From Syntrophaceticus sp050949745 (lineage in GTDB: Bacteria; Bacillota; DSM-12270; Thermacetogeniales; Thermacetogeniaceae), in assembly GCA_050949745.1 (NCBI GenBank), contig JBMNGF010000021.1, positions 248,001 through 312,000 of the forward strand: a DNA stretch of 64,000 bases. Direction: 5' to 3'. The translations under genes and the position numbers were made by a program. Below are positions 9,205-17,860 of the stretch, in pieces. Positions within the stretch are counted from its first letter, which is position 1. Every line of letters begins with the position of its first letter. The notes beneath the pieces were generated by a model. It made no database searches. It worked only from the letters and a program-made list of their open reading frames with translations, and was not told the DNA's origin.

Positions 9205-10658
9205 ATGAACGAGCAACTTACTAAGGTGAAGAAACATTTAATTAGGTTGGAGAACCTTAATCTACCAAAGACTTTTACTGCCATACTGGATTTATTAGAT
9301 GAGTGTATTTTTATAGTGGACAAAAATGGGTACTTCGTTTTTTATAACAAGGCTAATGAAAAACTTGATAAATTAAAGCGGGGTTTTGTCATTGGTCGTC
9401 ATCTTACTGAATGCTTTAAGCTGAATGAACGTACAAGCATAACTCTAAATGTGTTAAGCGAACAGATGCCTATTTTAGATACATTTCAAGATTATACTGC
9501 CGCTTCGGGTCACCGCATAATATCAGTCAGCAGTTCCTATCCTTTGTTTAACAATAAAGAGTTAATTGGCGCTTTAACTATAACGAAAGATATCACCCGA
9601 TTCAAAAAATTGATGTACATCATTGACAAAGAACCGGCAGAAGAACTTCTTGCTAACGGAACCGGTGCTTATTATACCTTTGACCATATTATCGGGCAAA
9701 GTTCCCTATTAACTGAAAGCATTAAAATTGCACAGAAGGCATCAAAAACCGCTTCTCCGATATTGCTCTATGGAGACACAGGCACAGGAAAAGAATTGTT
9801 CGCCCAAAGTATCCATAATGAAAGCGCTGTTCCGGGGCCTTTCATTCCCCTTAACTGTGCAGCAATACCTGAGAATTTATTGGAAGGCATCTCTGTTTGG
9901 TACTGCTAAAGGCGCATTTACCGGTTCTGTAGAACGCCCCGGTCTTTTTGAAGAAGCATCTAACGGGACTTTGTTTTTGGATGAGTTGAGCTCTATGAAT
10001 CTAGATCAACAATCAAAACTGTTAAGGATTTCTGGAAACAGGAAGGTTTAGAAGGGTCGGAGAATCCAAAGAACGAATTGTTAGGACCAGAATAATCAGT
10101 GCTCTGAATATATCTCCCATTGATGCTATTGAACAGGGCTTACTCAGGCAAGATCTTTTTTATCGTTTAGGTGTGATGACTATTAAAATCCCTTCATTAG
10201 TTGAACGTCGGGAAGACATCCCTTTGTTGATTGAGTATTTTATTGATTATTATAACAAGGCATTTAAGCTTAATGTACAAGGGGTTTCAACTGAGGTGAT
10301 GAGAGTATTTTCAGAACATGACTGGCCTGGAAATATCAGAGAATTAAGGCATCTCATTGAACATGCCATGAACCTTGTACAGGATGAGGTAATTGAAAAA
10401 GAGCACCTCCCTTGCCTATTTTTTGAAAGGTTAAAGGCCGATTCGCTAAAAAAAGTTGACCAGATAGGTGACAATACGGTCAAAGAAATAGACGGTCAAG
10501 ACCTAAAATCTTATGTTGAATCGGTTGAAAAAGAAGCTATCCTAAAAGTATTGAAAGAAAGTGAGGGCAACATAAATGACTCTGCTAGAAAATTAGGGAT
10601 AAGCCGACAGAACCTTGACTATAAGATAAAAAAATACGGGCTGATTTCAACATCATGA
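9205..10658 (+). pseudogene. Sigma-54-dependent activator (PAS, AAA+, Fis HTH), two +1 frameshifts
   Basis: Bacterial enhancer-binding protein split over three frames. Piece 1 (9205 to about 9893): PAS domain (LDECIFIVDKNGYFVFYNKA) and the start of the sigma-54 interaction domain with Walker A GDTGTGKE. Piece 2 (about 9893-10031): GAFTGS loop (usually GAFTGA) and Walker B GTLFLDEL. Piece 3 (about 10035-10658): VGESKERIVRTRIISALN, sensor region, WPGNIRELRHL and a Fis-type helix-turn-helix (SARKLGISRQNLDYKIKKYG). Each break is repaired by removing one T, at about 9891 (ATC-T-CTG) and 10033 (ATT-T-CTG). With those removed the protein is about 480 aa and has every expected motif. It lies directly upstream of the creatinase operon and its -24/-12 promoter, so it is the obvious regulator. 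Either a recent pseudogene or sequence error. Confidence 0.85.
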
Positions 10659-10680
10659 ATAATCGGATGATGACAAAAAA

Positions 10681-10713
10681 CAAAATATTTTGATTTTTGA
10701 TCAAAATATTTTG
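10681..10713. promoter_or_regulatory. Paired palindromic upstream activator sites
   Basis: Two identical, individually palindromic 12-mers, CAAAATATTTTG at 10681-10692 and 10702-10713, with centres exactly 21 bp apart (two helical turns). Symmetric GAT/ATC flanks extend the pair to a 14-nt inverted repeat. They lie about 100-135 bp upstream of the -24 element. Paired dyads at this distance are classical enhancer sites for sigma-54 activators such as the one encoded immediately upstream. No T-run follows, so a terminator is less likely. Confidence 0.7.
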
Positions 10714-10813
10714 AGGATATTAAGACTTTTTTAAGATGCTCATTCTGTGAGCGTTTTTTATTTTTCCTTGATATACAAGGGTTTAAGTAATTTTGTTCAA
10801 GTTCATGATTATC

Positions 10814-10828
10814 TGGCACGGTTTTTGC
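10814..10828 (+). promoter_or_regulatory. Sigma-54 (-24/-12) promoter of creatinase
   Basis: TGGCACGGTTTTTGC matches the RpoN consensus TGGCACR-N4-TTGC at every fixed position, with GG at 10815-10816 and GC at 10827-10828. Predicted transcription start is about 10840, giving a leader of about 135 nt before the creatinase ATG at 10976. Confidence 0.88.
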
Positions 10829-10975
10829 GAACATTAAAGTATGATGAACGAATAATTTCAATAATATCAATTTAAAATATAAGGGGGGATTTAAAACTGA
10901 TATAGAAAAAGCCTTACTTCGACGGTTGTCCAATAGTTTTTGGAAATAATCATATTTAACGAAGGAGGAATAAAC

Positions 10976-12205
10976 ATGCAAATGAGTGATCTCGAAAGAA
11001 CAAAGATTTTACACAATGGAGAAAAAACTAAACTAACGTTCTCAAAAGAAGAGATGGAGCGGCGCAATACCATACTCCGTAAACACATGGCCGACAATGA
11101 TATTGATGCTGTATTGTTTACTTCTTATCATAATATCAAATACTACAGCGACTTTTTGTATACAGCCTTTGGTAGAAACTATGGCCTTGTGGTGACCCAA
11201 GATAAGCACGTAACGGTGAGTGCAAACATAGATGGGGGTATGCCTTGGCGTACCAGCTATGAGGATAACATTGTATATACAGACTGGCAAAGAGACAATT
11301 TCCAGTATGCGGTAAAGAAAATTTTGGATGATGCCGGTATTAAAAAAGGTCGCCTGGGCATTGAAGAAGACCATGTGACCATTGATGTGCGTAAAATAAT
11401 CCAGGATACATTCCCGGATTTTGAACTGGTGGATATCTCAAAAGCAACAATGAGATTCCGGATGATCAAATCCCAAGAAGAAATTGATCTGATCCGTAAT
11501 GGTGCTCAAATATGTAATATAGGAGGCTATGCGGTAAAGGATGCAGTTGCAGCAGGTGTACCTGAGTATGAAGTAGCTCTTGCCGGAACACAGGCTATGA
11601 CTCGTGAAATTGCCAAGCGCTATCCTCATACAGAACTCAGAGATACCTGGGTATGGTTCCAGTCTGGAATAAACACTGATGGTGCTCATAACTGGCCTAC
11701 CACCAGAGAAATACAAGAGGGAGATATCCTCAGCCTGAATACATTTGCCATGGTTAGCGGCTATTATATTGCACTAGAAAGGACCTTATTCTACGGAGAT
11801 TTGCCAGATGAGTATCGTAAATTATGGGAGATCAACGTAAAAGTTTATGAACGCGGTCTTGAGCTGATCAAACCAGGTGTCAGATGCAAAGATATTTGTG
11901 ATGAATTAAATAAAATATACCGGAAGCACGACTTGCTTGCTGAGCGTACTTTCGGGTATGGGCATTCCTTTGGTGTGCTGAGCCACTATTATGGCCGCGA
12001 AGCAGGACTTGAGCTTCGTGAGGATATTGAAACAGTATTAGAGCCAGGAATGGTAGTTTCCATGGAGCCATGTTTTACGATTCTCGAAGGAAACCCAGGA
12101 GCTGGTGGGTATAGAGAGCATGATATTCTGGTGATTAAGGAAAACGGTGAAGTAGAAAATATTACTGGCTTCCCAGTTGGCCCAGAGCATAATGTTATTA
12201 AATAA
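10976..12205 (+). CDS. Creatinase (creatine amidinohydrolase)
   Basis: Hydrolyses creatine to sarcosine and urea (EC 3.5.3.3). The 409-aa protein has the pita-bread M24 fold and, as I recall the Pseudomonas putida enzyme, shares long blocks with it: TSYHNIKYYSDFLY, SANIDGG, YTDWQRDN, FGYGHSFG..LSHYYGRE. His238, Glu268, Arg341 and Glu364 sit where His232, Glu262, Arg335 and Glu358 of that enzyme would fall, a constant +6 offset. Like creatinase and unlike metallo-aminopeptidases, the first metal-site Asp positions are replaced (LSLNTFAMVSGYYIALERT). ATG 10976 follows GAAGGAGGAA; a longer frame from 10940 is rejected. Expressed from the -24/-12 promoter upstream, with the transporter gene 152 nt downstream. 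Confidence 0.9.
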   Translation: MQMSDLERTKILHNGEKTKLTFSKEEMERRNTILRKHMADNDIDAVLFTSYHNIKYYSDFLYTAFGRNYGLVVTQDKHVTVSANIDGGMPWRTSYEDNIVYTDWQRDNFQYAVKKILDDAGIKKGRLGIEEDHVTIDVRKIIQDTFPDFELVDISKATMRFRMIKSQEEIDLIRNGAQICNIGGYAVKDAVAAGVPEYEVALAGTQAMTREIAKRYPHTELRDTWVWFQSGINTDGAHNWPTTREIQEGDILSLNTFAMVSGYYIALERTLFYGDLPDEYRKLWEINVKVYERGLELIKPGVRCKDICDELNKIYRKHDLLAERTFGYGHSFGVLSHYYGREAGLELREDIETVLEPGMVVSMEPCFTILEGNPGAGGYREHDILVIKENGEVENITGFPVGPEHNVIK

Positions 12206-12357
12206 TATTTAAATAGAAGGATAATGATAGTAAAAGCGGGGGGCAAGCATGCCCCTCGCATCAAGTGGTTAAGTTGGCTTCAGACAAGTTGTACCGGATG
12301 GAATACTTTTCGCCATCTACTATTGGTAAAAACTTAATTATAAAGGGGAGCTAACGT

Positions 12358-13701
12358 ATGGACGTTAACGGAGAAAAATTAACAGAAACATCTAATATTG
12401 AGGATTATTCTGTTGGGCTTAGAAGAGCTGTGTTTGCAGCTGCAATTGGCAATGCCATTGAATGGTTTGATTACGCATCCTATGGGTACTTAGCTACAGT
12501 TATTGCGTTAGTTTTCTTTCCTCCTGGTGATAGAACTGTAGCATTGCTAGCGACATTTGCGGTATTTGCAGTTTCATTTATCGTAAGACCAATTGGAGGG
12601 GTAATTTGGGGCCACTACGGCGACAAACTGGGTCGAAAACTGACCTTAATCTTAGAGGTAACTATTATGTCAGCTGCCACCTTTGCCATCGGACTAATAC
12701 CATCCTATGCACAGATTGGCTTGTGGGCACCCGCATTGTTGCTTATATGTCGTCTTGTACAAGGTTTTTCTGCATCAGGTGAATATGCGGGAGCCGCGTC
12801 GTTTATTGCGGAGTATGCCCCGCCGAAGAAAAGAGGATTACTGGTTAGTGCAGTACCGGCGAGTACAGCTTTTGGTCTTATGACCGGGTGTTTAATTGTA
12901 GCAGTTTTGGAATATATGCTTCCTGAAGCAGCTTTACTTCGTTGGGGATGGCGTATTCCCTTTCTCTTAGCGTTACCCTTCGGCTCTATAGTAATGTATA
13001 TGCGCGTGAAGTTGGAAGATACGCCAGTATATACGGAAATGAAAGAGAAAGCTGAGGCCAAAATATCTGCAGAAACAGAAGATGCAATTGAGCCAGGGTC
13101 TTTTGCAGGAGTTATGAAATATAAAAGCAATCTTATTAGAGCATTTGGCATAATTTTGCTTAATGCAGTTGGTTTCTATATCCTTCTCAGCTATATGCCC
13201 ACATATCTAACCGAAGAAGTAGGTTTTGGTAAAGTGGAGGGGACATTAATTACCCTTGTAACATTGACTACTTATACCATAATGCTGCCAATAATTGGAC
13301 ATTTAGCTGATCGTGTTGGTAGAAAACCTGTGATGATGACTGCGTGTATTTTATTTGTTGTTGCTACATACCCGATATTTCTCTTATTATCTAAGGGCTT
13401 TGGTTTTTCCATTCTTGCTTTGATTCTGTTAGGTGCTATGTTAGCAGGGAACGATGGAGTTCTGGCGACATTTTTGTCGGAGATGTTCCCAACTCAAGTG
13501 CGTTACACCAGCTTTGCTTTAGCCTTTAATACTGGTAACGCAATTTTTGGGGGCACTGCTCCATTTGTTTCTACCTATCTGATTGCATTATCGGGTAACA
13601 TGTATGCTCCAGCCTTTTATCTAATGATTGCGGCTGTGGTTTGCTTTATTGCATTGATCGGTGCGAGAGAAACCGCTCATGAAGAGTTGGCAACAGAATA
13701 A
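12358..13701 (+). CDS. MFS transporter, metabolite:H+ symporter (ProP-like); probable creatine importer
   Basis: 447-aa membrane protein with 12 predicted helices. The opening AAIGNAIEWFDYASYGYLA and the loop GGVIWGHYGDKLGRK are hallmarks of the MHS subfamily (proline/betaine, alpha-ketoglutarate, shikimate importers). The second-half signature LADRVGRKPVMM is also present. MHS members often carry zwitterionic osmolytes resembling creatine; the position downstream of creatinase suggests creatine or a related guanidino compound, which is inference. GGGGAG ribosome site 6 nt upstream. No own -24/-12 promoter, so it probably shares the creatinase transcript. Confidence 0.85.
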   Translation: MDVNGEKLTETSNIEDYSVGLRRAVFAAAIGNAIEWFDYASYGYLATVIALVFFPPGDRTVALLATFAVFAVSFIVRPIGGVIWGHYGDKLGRKLTLILEVTIMSAATFAIGLIPSYAQIGLWAPALLLICRLVQGFSASGEYAGAASFIAEYAPPKKRGLLVSAVPASTAFGLMTGCLIVAVLEYMLPEAALLRWGWRIPFLLALPFGSIVMYMRVKLEDTPVYTEMKEKAEAKISAETEDAIEPGSFAGVMKYKSNLIRAFGIILLNAVGFYILLSYMPTYLTEEVGFGKVEGTLITLVTLTTYTIMLPIIGHLADRVGRKPVMMTACILFVVATYPIFLLLSKGFGFSILALILLGAMLAGNDGVLATFLSEMFPTQVRYTSFALAFNTGNAIFGGTAPFVSTYLIALSGNMYAPAFYLMIAAVVCFIALIGARETAHEELATE

Positions 13702-13778
13702 ACTGCCAAACTCAAGTTTTGGTGCTTTGCGGTCGGCGTTTCCGGCCGCAGTGCAGGCTGAGTTTAATCACGAAAATT
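13702..13778 (+). other. Short 3' region of the creatine operon
   Basis: Contains a small GC-rich hairpin (GCGGTCGG / CCGGCCGC, one G-T pair) at about 13730-13750 without a T-run. Probably part of the operon's 3' end. Confidence 0.35.
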
Positions 13779-13874
13779 GATCCACTCCAAATCACCAACT
13801 AAAATCTCTATCTCATGAAATTGACTATATATCATGATAGGGATAGAAGGAATTGATTGGAGTGGATCTTTTTT
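13779..13874 (+). terminator. Long imperfect hairpin followed by six Ts
   Basis: The outer arms GATCCACTCCAA(A)TCA and TGATTGGAGTGGATC (13779 and 13854-13868) are nearly perfect complements; inner arms (...TATCTCATGA / TCATGATAGGGATA...) continue the pairing with bulges to a loop near 13820. TTTTTT follows at 13869-13874. It would terminate the creatine operon. At 90 nt it is long for a simple terminator, so a small mobile hairpin element is the alternative. Confidence 0.6.
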
Positions 13875-13913
13875 ATATATGCAAAAAATCAAAATAATGG
13901 AATACTTTGTGCA

Positions 13914-14189
13914 TGCATCTTCAAACTGCAGAGCACCACTGACTACCAGGGCACTGTATTCCCCTAGGCTTAACCCTGCAGCCATAACGGGCAGCAGGCC
14001 TTTTTCTTTAAGCACCATAAAGGTAGCTATGCTTGTAGTGAGGACAGCAGCTTGGGTAATTTCTGTTTTATTGAGTTCTTCTTTAGTTCCTTCAAAACAG
14101 ATCCTGCTCAAAGGGAACCCTAAAACCTGGTCAGCTGTTTTGTAAATCTGTTCTGCGCAGTCGAAGCGCTCCGCCAATTCCTTCCCCAT
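13914..14189 (-). pseudogene. fabD: Inverted internal fragment of fabD (malonyl-CoA:ACP transacylase)
   Basis: About 92 codons, read on the minus strand from 14189, match FabD from just after its GQG...GMGKEL motif to the SGALQFEDA region, including the nucleophile motif GLSLGEYSA. The N-terminus, the rest of the protein and the C-terminal His are absent; the frame then runs into unrelated sequence. It abuts fabF head-to-head, with only a few bases between the fabD codons and the first recognisable fabF codon. In related genomes fabD normally lies upstream of fabF on the same strand, so this piece has been inverted and cut down. Confidence 0.85.
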
Positions 14190-14192
14190 ACC

Positions 14193-15446
14193 GGTCGAGT
14201 TGTTATCACCGGACTGGGTGTTATCAGCCCAGTTGGAAATGATATATCCAGTTGTTGGGATAACCTGCTTAAAGGAAAAAGCGGAATAGATTATATTGAT
14301 CGTTTTGATGTGACTGCTTTACCTACAAAAATTGCAGCACAGGTTCGGGATTTTGTACCGACAGATTATTTAAGCCACAAAGATGCCAGAAGGATGGACA
14401 GGTTTACACAGTTTGCCTGTGCAGCAGCACAGCAGGCAGCAGAAGACTCCAAGTTAGAGATCAACCAAGATAATGCTGATCGGGTTGGGGTTTGGATCGG
14501 AACTGGTATCGGAGGGCTAGAAACATTTGAAAAGCAGCATAATATATTGCTAAAAAAAGGACCAAATGGTGTCAGTCCTTTTCTGATTCCGATGATGATC
14601 TGTAACATGGCATCAGGACAGGTATCTATTATATTAGGTGCTCGGGGTCCCAACAGCTGTACAGTAACAGCCTGTGCCGCTGGAACAAACTCAATCGGCG
14701 ATGCATTTCGTATCATCCAGAATGATGAGGCAGATATCATGATTACCGGTGGAGCAGAGGCATCGATCACACCTATAGCTGTGGGAGGCTTCTGTGCGAT
14801 GAGAGCTTTGTCCACACATAATGATGATCCGCAAGGTGCAAGCAGGCCTTTTGATGCACAAAGAGACGGCTTTGTCATGGGAGAAGGAACAGGAATTATC
14901 ATTCTTGAAGAGATGGGTCATGCCCTGGAGAGAGGAGCAAAGATCTACGCTGAGCTTGCTGGTTATGGGACAATGGGTGATGGTTACCATATTGTACAGC
15001 CTGATCCAGATGGAAATGGCGCTGCAGAAGCCTTCATCCGTGCCTTTAAAGATGCGGGGATTGCCCCTGAGCAGGTGGACTATATTAACGCACATGGTAC
15101 AAGCACTCCGATCAATGACGCTGTGGAGACAAAAGCGATAAAAAAAGCCCTGGGAGAACATGCCAAACAGGTTGCAGTAAGCTCCACGAAGAGCATGACA
15201 GGGCACATGTTAGGTGCAGCAGGAGCTTTGGAATGCATAACAACAGCTTTGTGCTGCCAACATAATATGTTACCTCCTACTATAAATTATCAGAATCCAG
15301 ATCCAGCCTGTGACCTTGATTATGTACCCAATAAAGCCAGAGAAAAGACAGTGAAGGTCGCTGTTTCAGACTCACTGGGTTTTGGGGGGCATAATGCTGT
15401 TTTAGTATTAAAAAAACTACAGAAATATGGTGATACTCTTGCTTAG
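14193..15446 (+). CDS. fabF: Beta-ketoacyl-ACP synthase II (FabF), start codon missing
   Basis: Condensing enzyme of fatty-acid elongation. Homology begins at GRVVITGLGVISPVGND (14193) and the whole length (about 417 aa) is present: catalytic Cys in TVTACAAGTNSIGDA, His in NAHGTSTPIND, Lys in KSMTGHMLGAAGALE, and the final GFGGHNAVLVLKK. But no ATG, GTG or TTG lies in frame between the stop at 14121 and GTG 14310; the codons before GRVV come from the inverted fabD fragment. Translation from 14310 would lose about 39 residues including the first strand. So the gene is either inactivated or uses a non-standard start. The 3' end overlaps fabZ by 20 nt. Confidence 0.85.
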   Translation, partial: GRVVITGLGVISPVGNDISSCWDNLLKGKSGIDYIDRFDVTALPTKIAAQVRDFVPTDYLSHKDARRMDRFTQFACAAAQQAAEDSKLEINQDNADRVGVWIGTGIGGLETFEKQHNILLKKGPNGVSPFLIPMMICNMASGQVSIILGARGPNSCTVTACAAGTNSIGDAFRIIQNDEADIMITGGAEASITPIAVGGFCAMRALSTHNDDPQGASRPFDAQRDGFVMGEGTGIIILEEMGHALERGAKIYAELAGYGTMGDGYHIVQPDPDGNGAAEAFIRAFKDAGIAPEQVDYINAHGTSTPINDAVETKAIKKALGEHAKQVAVSSTKSMTGHMLGAAGALECITTALCCQHNMLPPTINYQNPDPACDLDYVPNKAREKTVKVAVSDSLGFGGHNAVLVLKKLQKYGDTLA

Positions 15447-15867
15447 TATTAATGAAATAATAAATATCCTGCCACACCGCTATCCATTTTTAATGGTTGA
15501 CAGGATTTTGGAGTTAGAAGCCGGTAAAAGGGCTGTAGGCATAAAAAACGTGACTATTAATGAACCATTTTTCCAGGGGCATTTTCCCGGTACTCCAGTT
15601 TTTCCCGGTGTTTTAATTTTGGAGGCTCTTGCCCAGGTAGGTGCCTGTGCACTCCTCTGCCAAGAGGAGTATAAAAACAGTCTGGCTTACCTGGCAGGTG
15701 TCGATAAGTTTCGCTTCAGGAAAGTGATTGTCCCTGGGGATCAACTGCTTCTGGAAGTAGAACTGATCAAGATGAAAGCCGGCATCGGTAAGGCTAAGGG
15801 AAAAGCGACTGTTGATGGAGATACAGCTGCAGAAGGCGTATTTCTCTTTGCCCTGGAGGGGAACTAA
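15427..15867 (+). CDS. fabZ: 3-hydroxyacyl-ACP dehydratase FabZ
   Basis: Hot-dog-fold dehydratase of the fatty-acid cycle, 146 aa. ILPHRYPFLMVD near residue 15 carries the catalytic His, and GHFPGTPVFPGVLILEALAQ (about 50-69) carries the catalytic Glu. ATG 15427 overlaps the fabF end, suggesting translational coupling, and the stop overlaps the accD start (ATGA-type junction at 15867). A start a few codons later (TTG 15439) is possible. Confidence 0.94.
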   Translation: MVILLLSINEIINILPHRYPFLMVDRILELEAGKRAVGIKNVTINEPFFQGHFPGTPVFPGVLILEALAQVGACALLCQEEYKNSLAYLAGVDKFRFRKVIVPGDQLLLEVELIKMKAGIGKAKGKATVDGDTAAEGVFLFALEGN

Positions 15868-16751
15868 TGATATTAAAAGATCTTTTCAAACAGAAACTCA
15901 GAAAGAAATACATTACCCTTCCCTCACATGCTGAGGAATTAGCTGTTGAAGCTGATGAATCACCTACTGAGCAGGAGCCGCAGGAGTCAATGCTCAATAG
16001 CTGTCCTAAGTGCGGGAGACGAAATCAGGAGGAGGACCTGAATAATAACTATAAGATCTGCCCGAAATGCAGCTACCACTACCCATTGACTGCAGGGGAA
16101 AGAATCTGGTTAATTACAGATGAAAACAGCTTTTCAGAGTTGAACAATAATTATAAGACAGCAGATCCACTTTCCTTTCCCGGTTATTTAGAAAAAGTGG
16201 CTAAAGCAAGGGAAGATACTGGCCTTGAGGATGCTGTTATCACTGGGGTAACAAAAATTAACGGTGAAAAGCTGATTATGGGAGTAATGGATGCCCGTTT
16301 TTTAGCGGGGAGTATGGGTTCTGTAGCTGGAGAGAAGATTACAGATGCATTTGAAAAGGCTTGTGCAGAGAGGTTACCGGTTGTCTTTTTCACAGCATCA
16401 GGAGGGGCTCGTATGCAGGAGGGGATGCTATCCTTGATGCAGATGGCAAAAACCAGTGCTGCTGTTGCTCGCTTTCATCAAGAAGGCTTGCTATATATCT
16501 CAGTTTTGACTGATCCGACTACAGGAGGAGTTACCGCCAGTTTTGCTACCCTTTCTGATATTATCATCGCAGAACCAGGAGCTCTCGTCTGCTTTACCGG
16601 CTCCAGGGTTATAGAGCAGACAATTCATCAAAAAATACCTAATGGTTTTCAACAGGCGGAATGCCTATTGAAACATGGGATGATCGACCAAATTGTCCAT
16701 AGAAAAGACTTAAAAAACCTTCTCGGAAAACTGATAGCACTGCACAATTAA
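15867..16751 (+). CDS. accD: Acetyl-CoA carboxylase carboxyltransferase beta subunit AccD
   Basis: Crotonase-fold carboxyltransferase beta subunit, 294 aa. A four-Cys zinc ribbon (CPKCGRRN ... CPKCSYHYPL, about residues 48-72) is followed by the core with TASGGARMQEG and DPTTGGVTASFA. With AccA it moves carboxyl from carboxybiotin to acetyl-CoA, giving malonyl-CoA. accB and accC, often placed between fabZ and accD in Clostridia, are missing here and must be elsewhere. Confidence 0.95.
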   Translation: MILKDLFKQKLRKKYITLPSHAEELAVEADESPTEQEPQESMLNSCPKCGRRNQEEDLNNNYKICPKCSYHYPLTAGERIWLITDENSFSELNNNYKTADPLSFPGYLEKVAKAREDTGLEDAVITGVTKINGEKLIMGVMDARFLAGSMGSVAGEKITDAFEKACAERLPVVFFTASGGARMQEGMLSLMQMAKTSAAVARFHQEGLLYISVLTDPTTGGVTASFATLSDIIIAEPGALVCFTGSRVIEQTIHQKIPNGFQQAECLLKHGMIDQIVHRKDLKNLLGKLIALHN

Positions 16752-16890
16752 ATCATCCATCTGTCCTCACAGCGCTATCAAAAATAAAAAAGAGGCTGAA
16801 GTCAGAAATGTTGCGAGATTCAGTAAAGGCAGATCTCAGAAAAACTTCCGACCTCCGGCATCCAATTTCTATTATAGTAAGGAGAAAACA

Positions 16891-17847
16891 ATGTCTTATA
16901 AGTATTCTCTGGAATTTGAAAGAAATTATCGGGAATTAGAAAATAAAATCAATGAATTGAAAAATGTAGCCCTAAATAAAAATATAGATTTCTCTCAAGA
17001 GATAGCTACATTAGAAACCAAATTAGAGGAGTATAAAGAAGATACATATAATACTCTGAGTGGATGGCATACCGTACAAATTGCACGCCATCCACAACGA
17101 CCCACAACCATGGATTATATTAAAGCTGTATTCACGGATTTTATTGAACTGCATGGTGATCGCTGCTATAGAGAAGACCCAGCCATAGTAGGTGGAATAG
17201 CACGATTTAATGGAATTCCCGTGACAATCATTGGACATCAAAAAGGAAGGGATACCAACCAAAACATCCAAAGAAATTTCGGTATGCCCCATCCGGAAGG
17301 TTACCGTAAGGCATGTCGGCTTATCAAACAGGCAGAAAAATTTAAGAGGCCGGTTATTTGTTTCATCGATACTCAGGGAGCTTATCCTGGTGTGGAAGCA
17401 GAGGAACGCGGCCAGGGTTGGGCCATCGCTCAGACATTAATGCAGATGTCCATTTTGAAAACACCTGTAATCAGTCTGGTCATTGGGGAGGGGGGTAGTG
17501 GAGGGGCTCTCGCTCTGGGTGTTGCTGACAGAGTTTTAATGCTTTCTTACGCTATCTACTCAGTGATCTCACCTGAAGGCTGTGCTTCCATATTATGTAA
17601 AGATGTCAGCAAAAGCCAGGAGATGGCGCAGCATCTAAAATTGACCGCTAAGGATCTTTATTCAATGGGGTTAATTGATGAAATTATACCTGAACCGCTG
17701 GAAGGAGCGCACACAAATCCTGATGATACATATAAAATAGTAAAAGAGAAACTGCAGATGCACTTCGATGACCTGCTGTCCGACGATATTGAGCAACTTC
17801 CTGAGAAAAGATACAGCAAATTGAGGAGTGTAGGTATTTTTGAATAG
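16891..17847 (+). CDS. accA: Acetyl-CoA carboxylase carboxyltransferase alpha subunit AccA
   Basis: Partner of AccD. 318 aa, with an N-terminal helical region (YRELENKINELKN), RPTTMDYIKAVF, GDRCYREDPAIVGGIAR, FIDTQGAYPGVEAEERGQ and GEGGSGGALALGVAD, all standard. AAGGAG ribosome site 7 nt before ATG. A 139-nt gap separates it from accD; no terminator is visible, so it is probably still cotranscribed. Confidence 0.95.
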   Translation: MSYKYSLEFERNYRELENKINELKNVALNKNIDFSQEIATLETKLEEYKEDTYNTLSGWHTVQIARHPQRPTTMDYIKAVFTDFIELHGDRCYREDPAIVGGIARFNGIPVTIIGHQKGRDTNQNIQRNFGMPHPEGYRKACRLIKQAEKFKRPVICFIDTQGAYPGVEAEERGQGWAIAQTLMQMSILKTPVISLVIGEGGSGGALALGVADRVLMLSYAIYSVISPEGCASILCKDVSKSQEMAQHLKLTAKDLYSMGLIDEIIPEPLEGAHTNPDDTYKIVKEKLQMHFDDLLSDDIEQLPEKRYSKLRSVGIFE

Positions 17848-17860
17848 ATATTATTAAAGG

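Noticed and set aside
10976..12205. Xaa-Pro aminopeptidase as the product
   Set aside because: The metal-site Asp residues are replaced and the sequence blocks are those of creatinase.
12280..12310. Second -24/-12 promoter before the MHS transporter (TTGGCTTC...GTTGT)
   Set aside because: The -12 GC is not at the required 12-bp distance from the -24 GG.
13834..14145. 103-codon plus-strand frame before fabF
   Set aside because: It is the antisense of the inverted fabD fragment.
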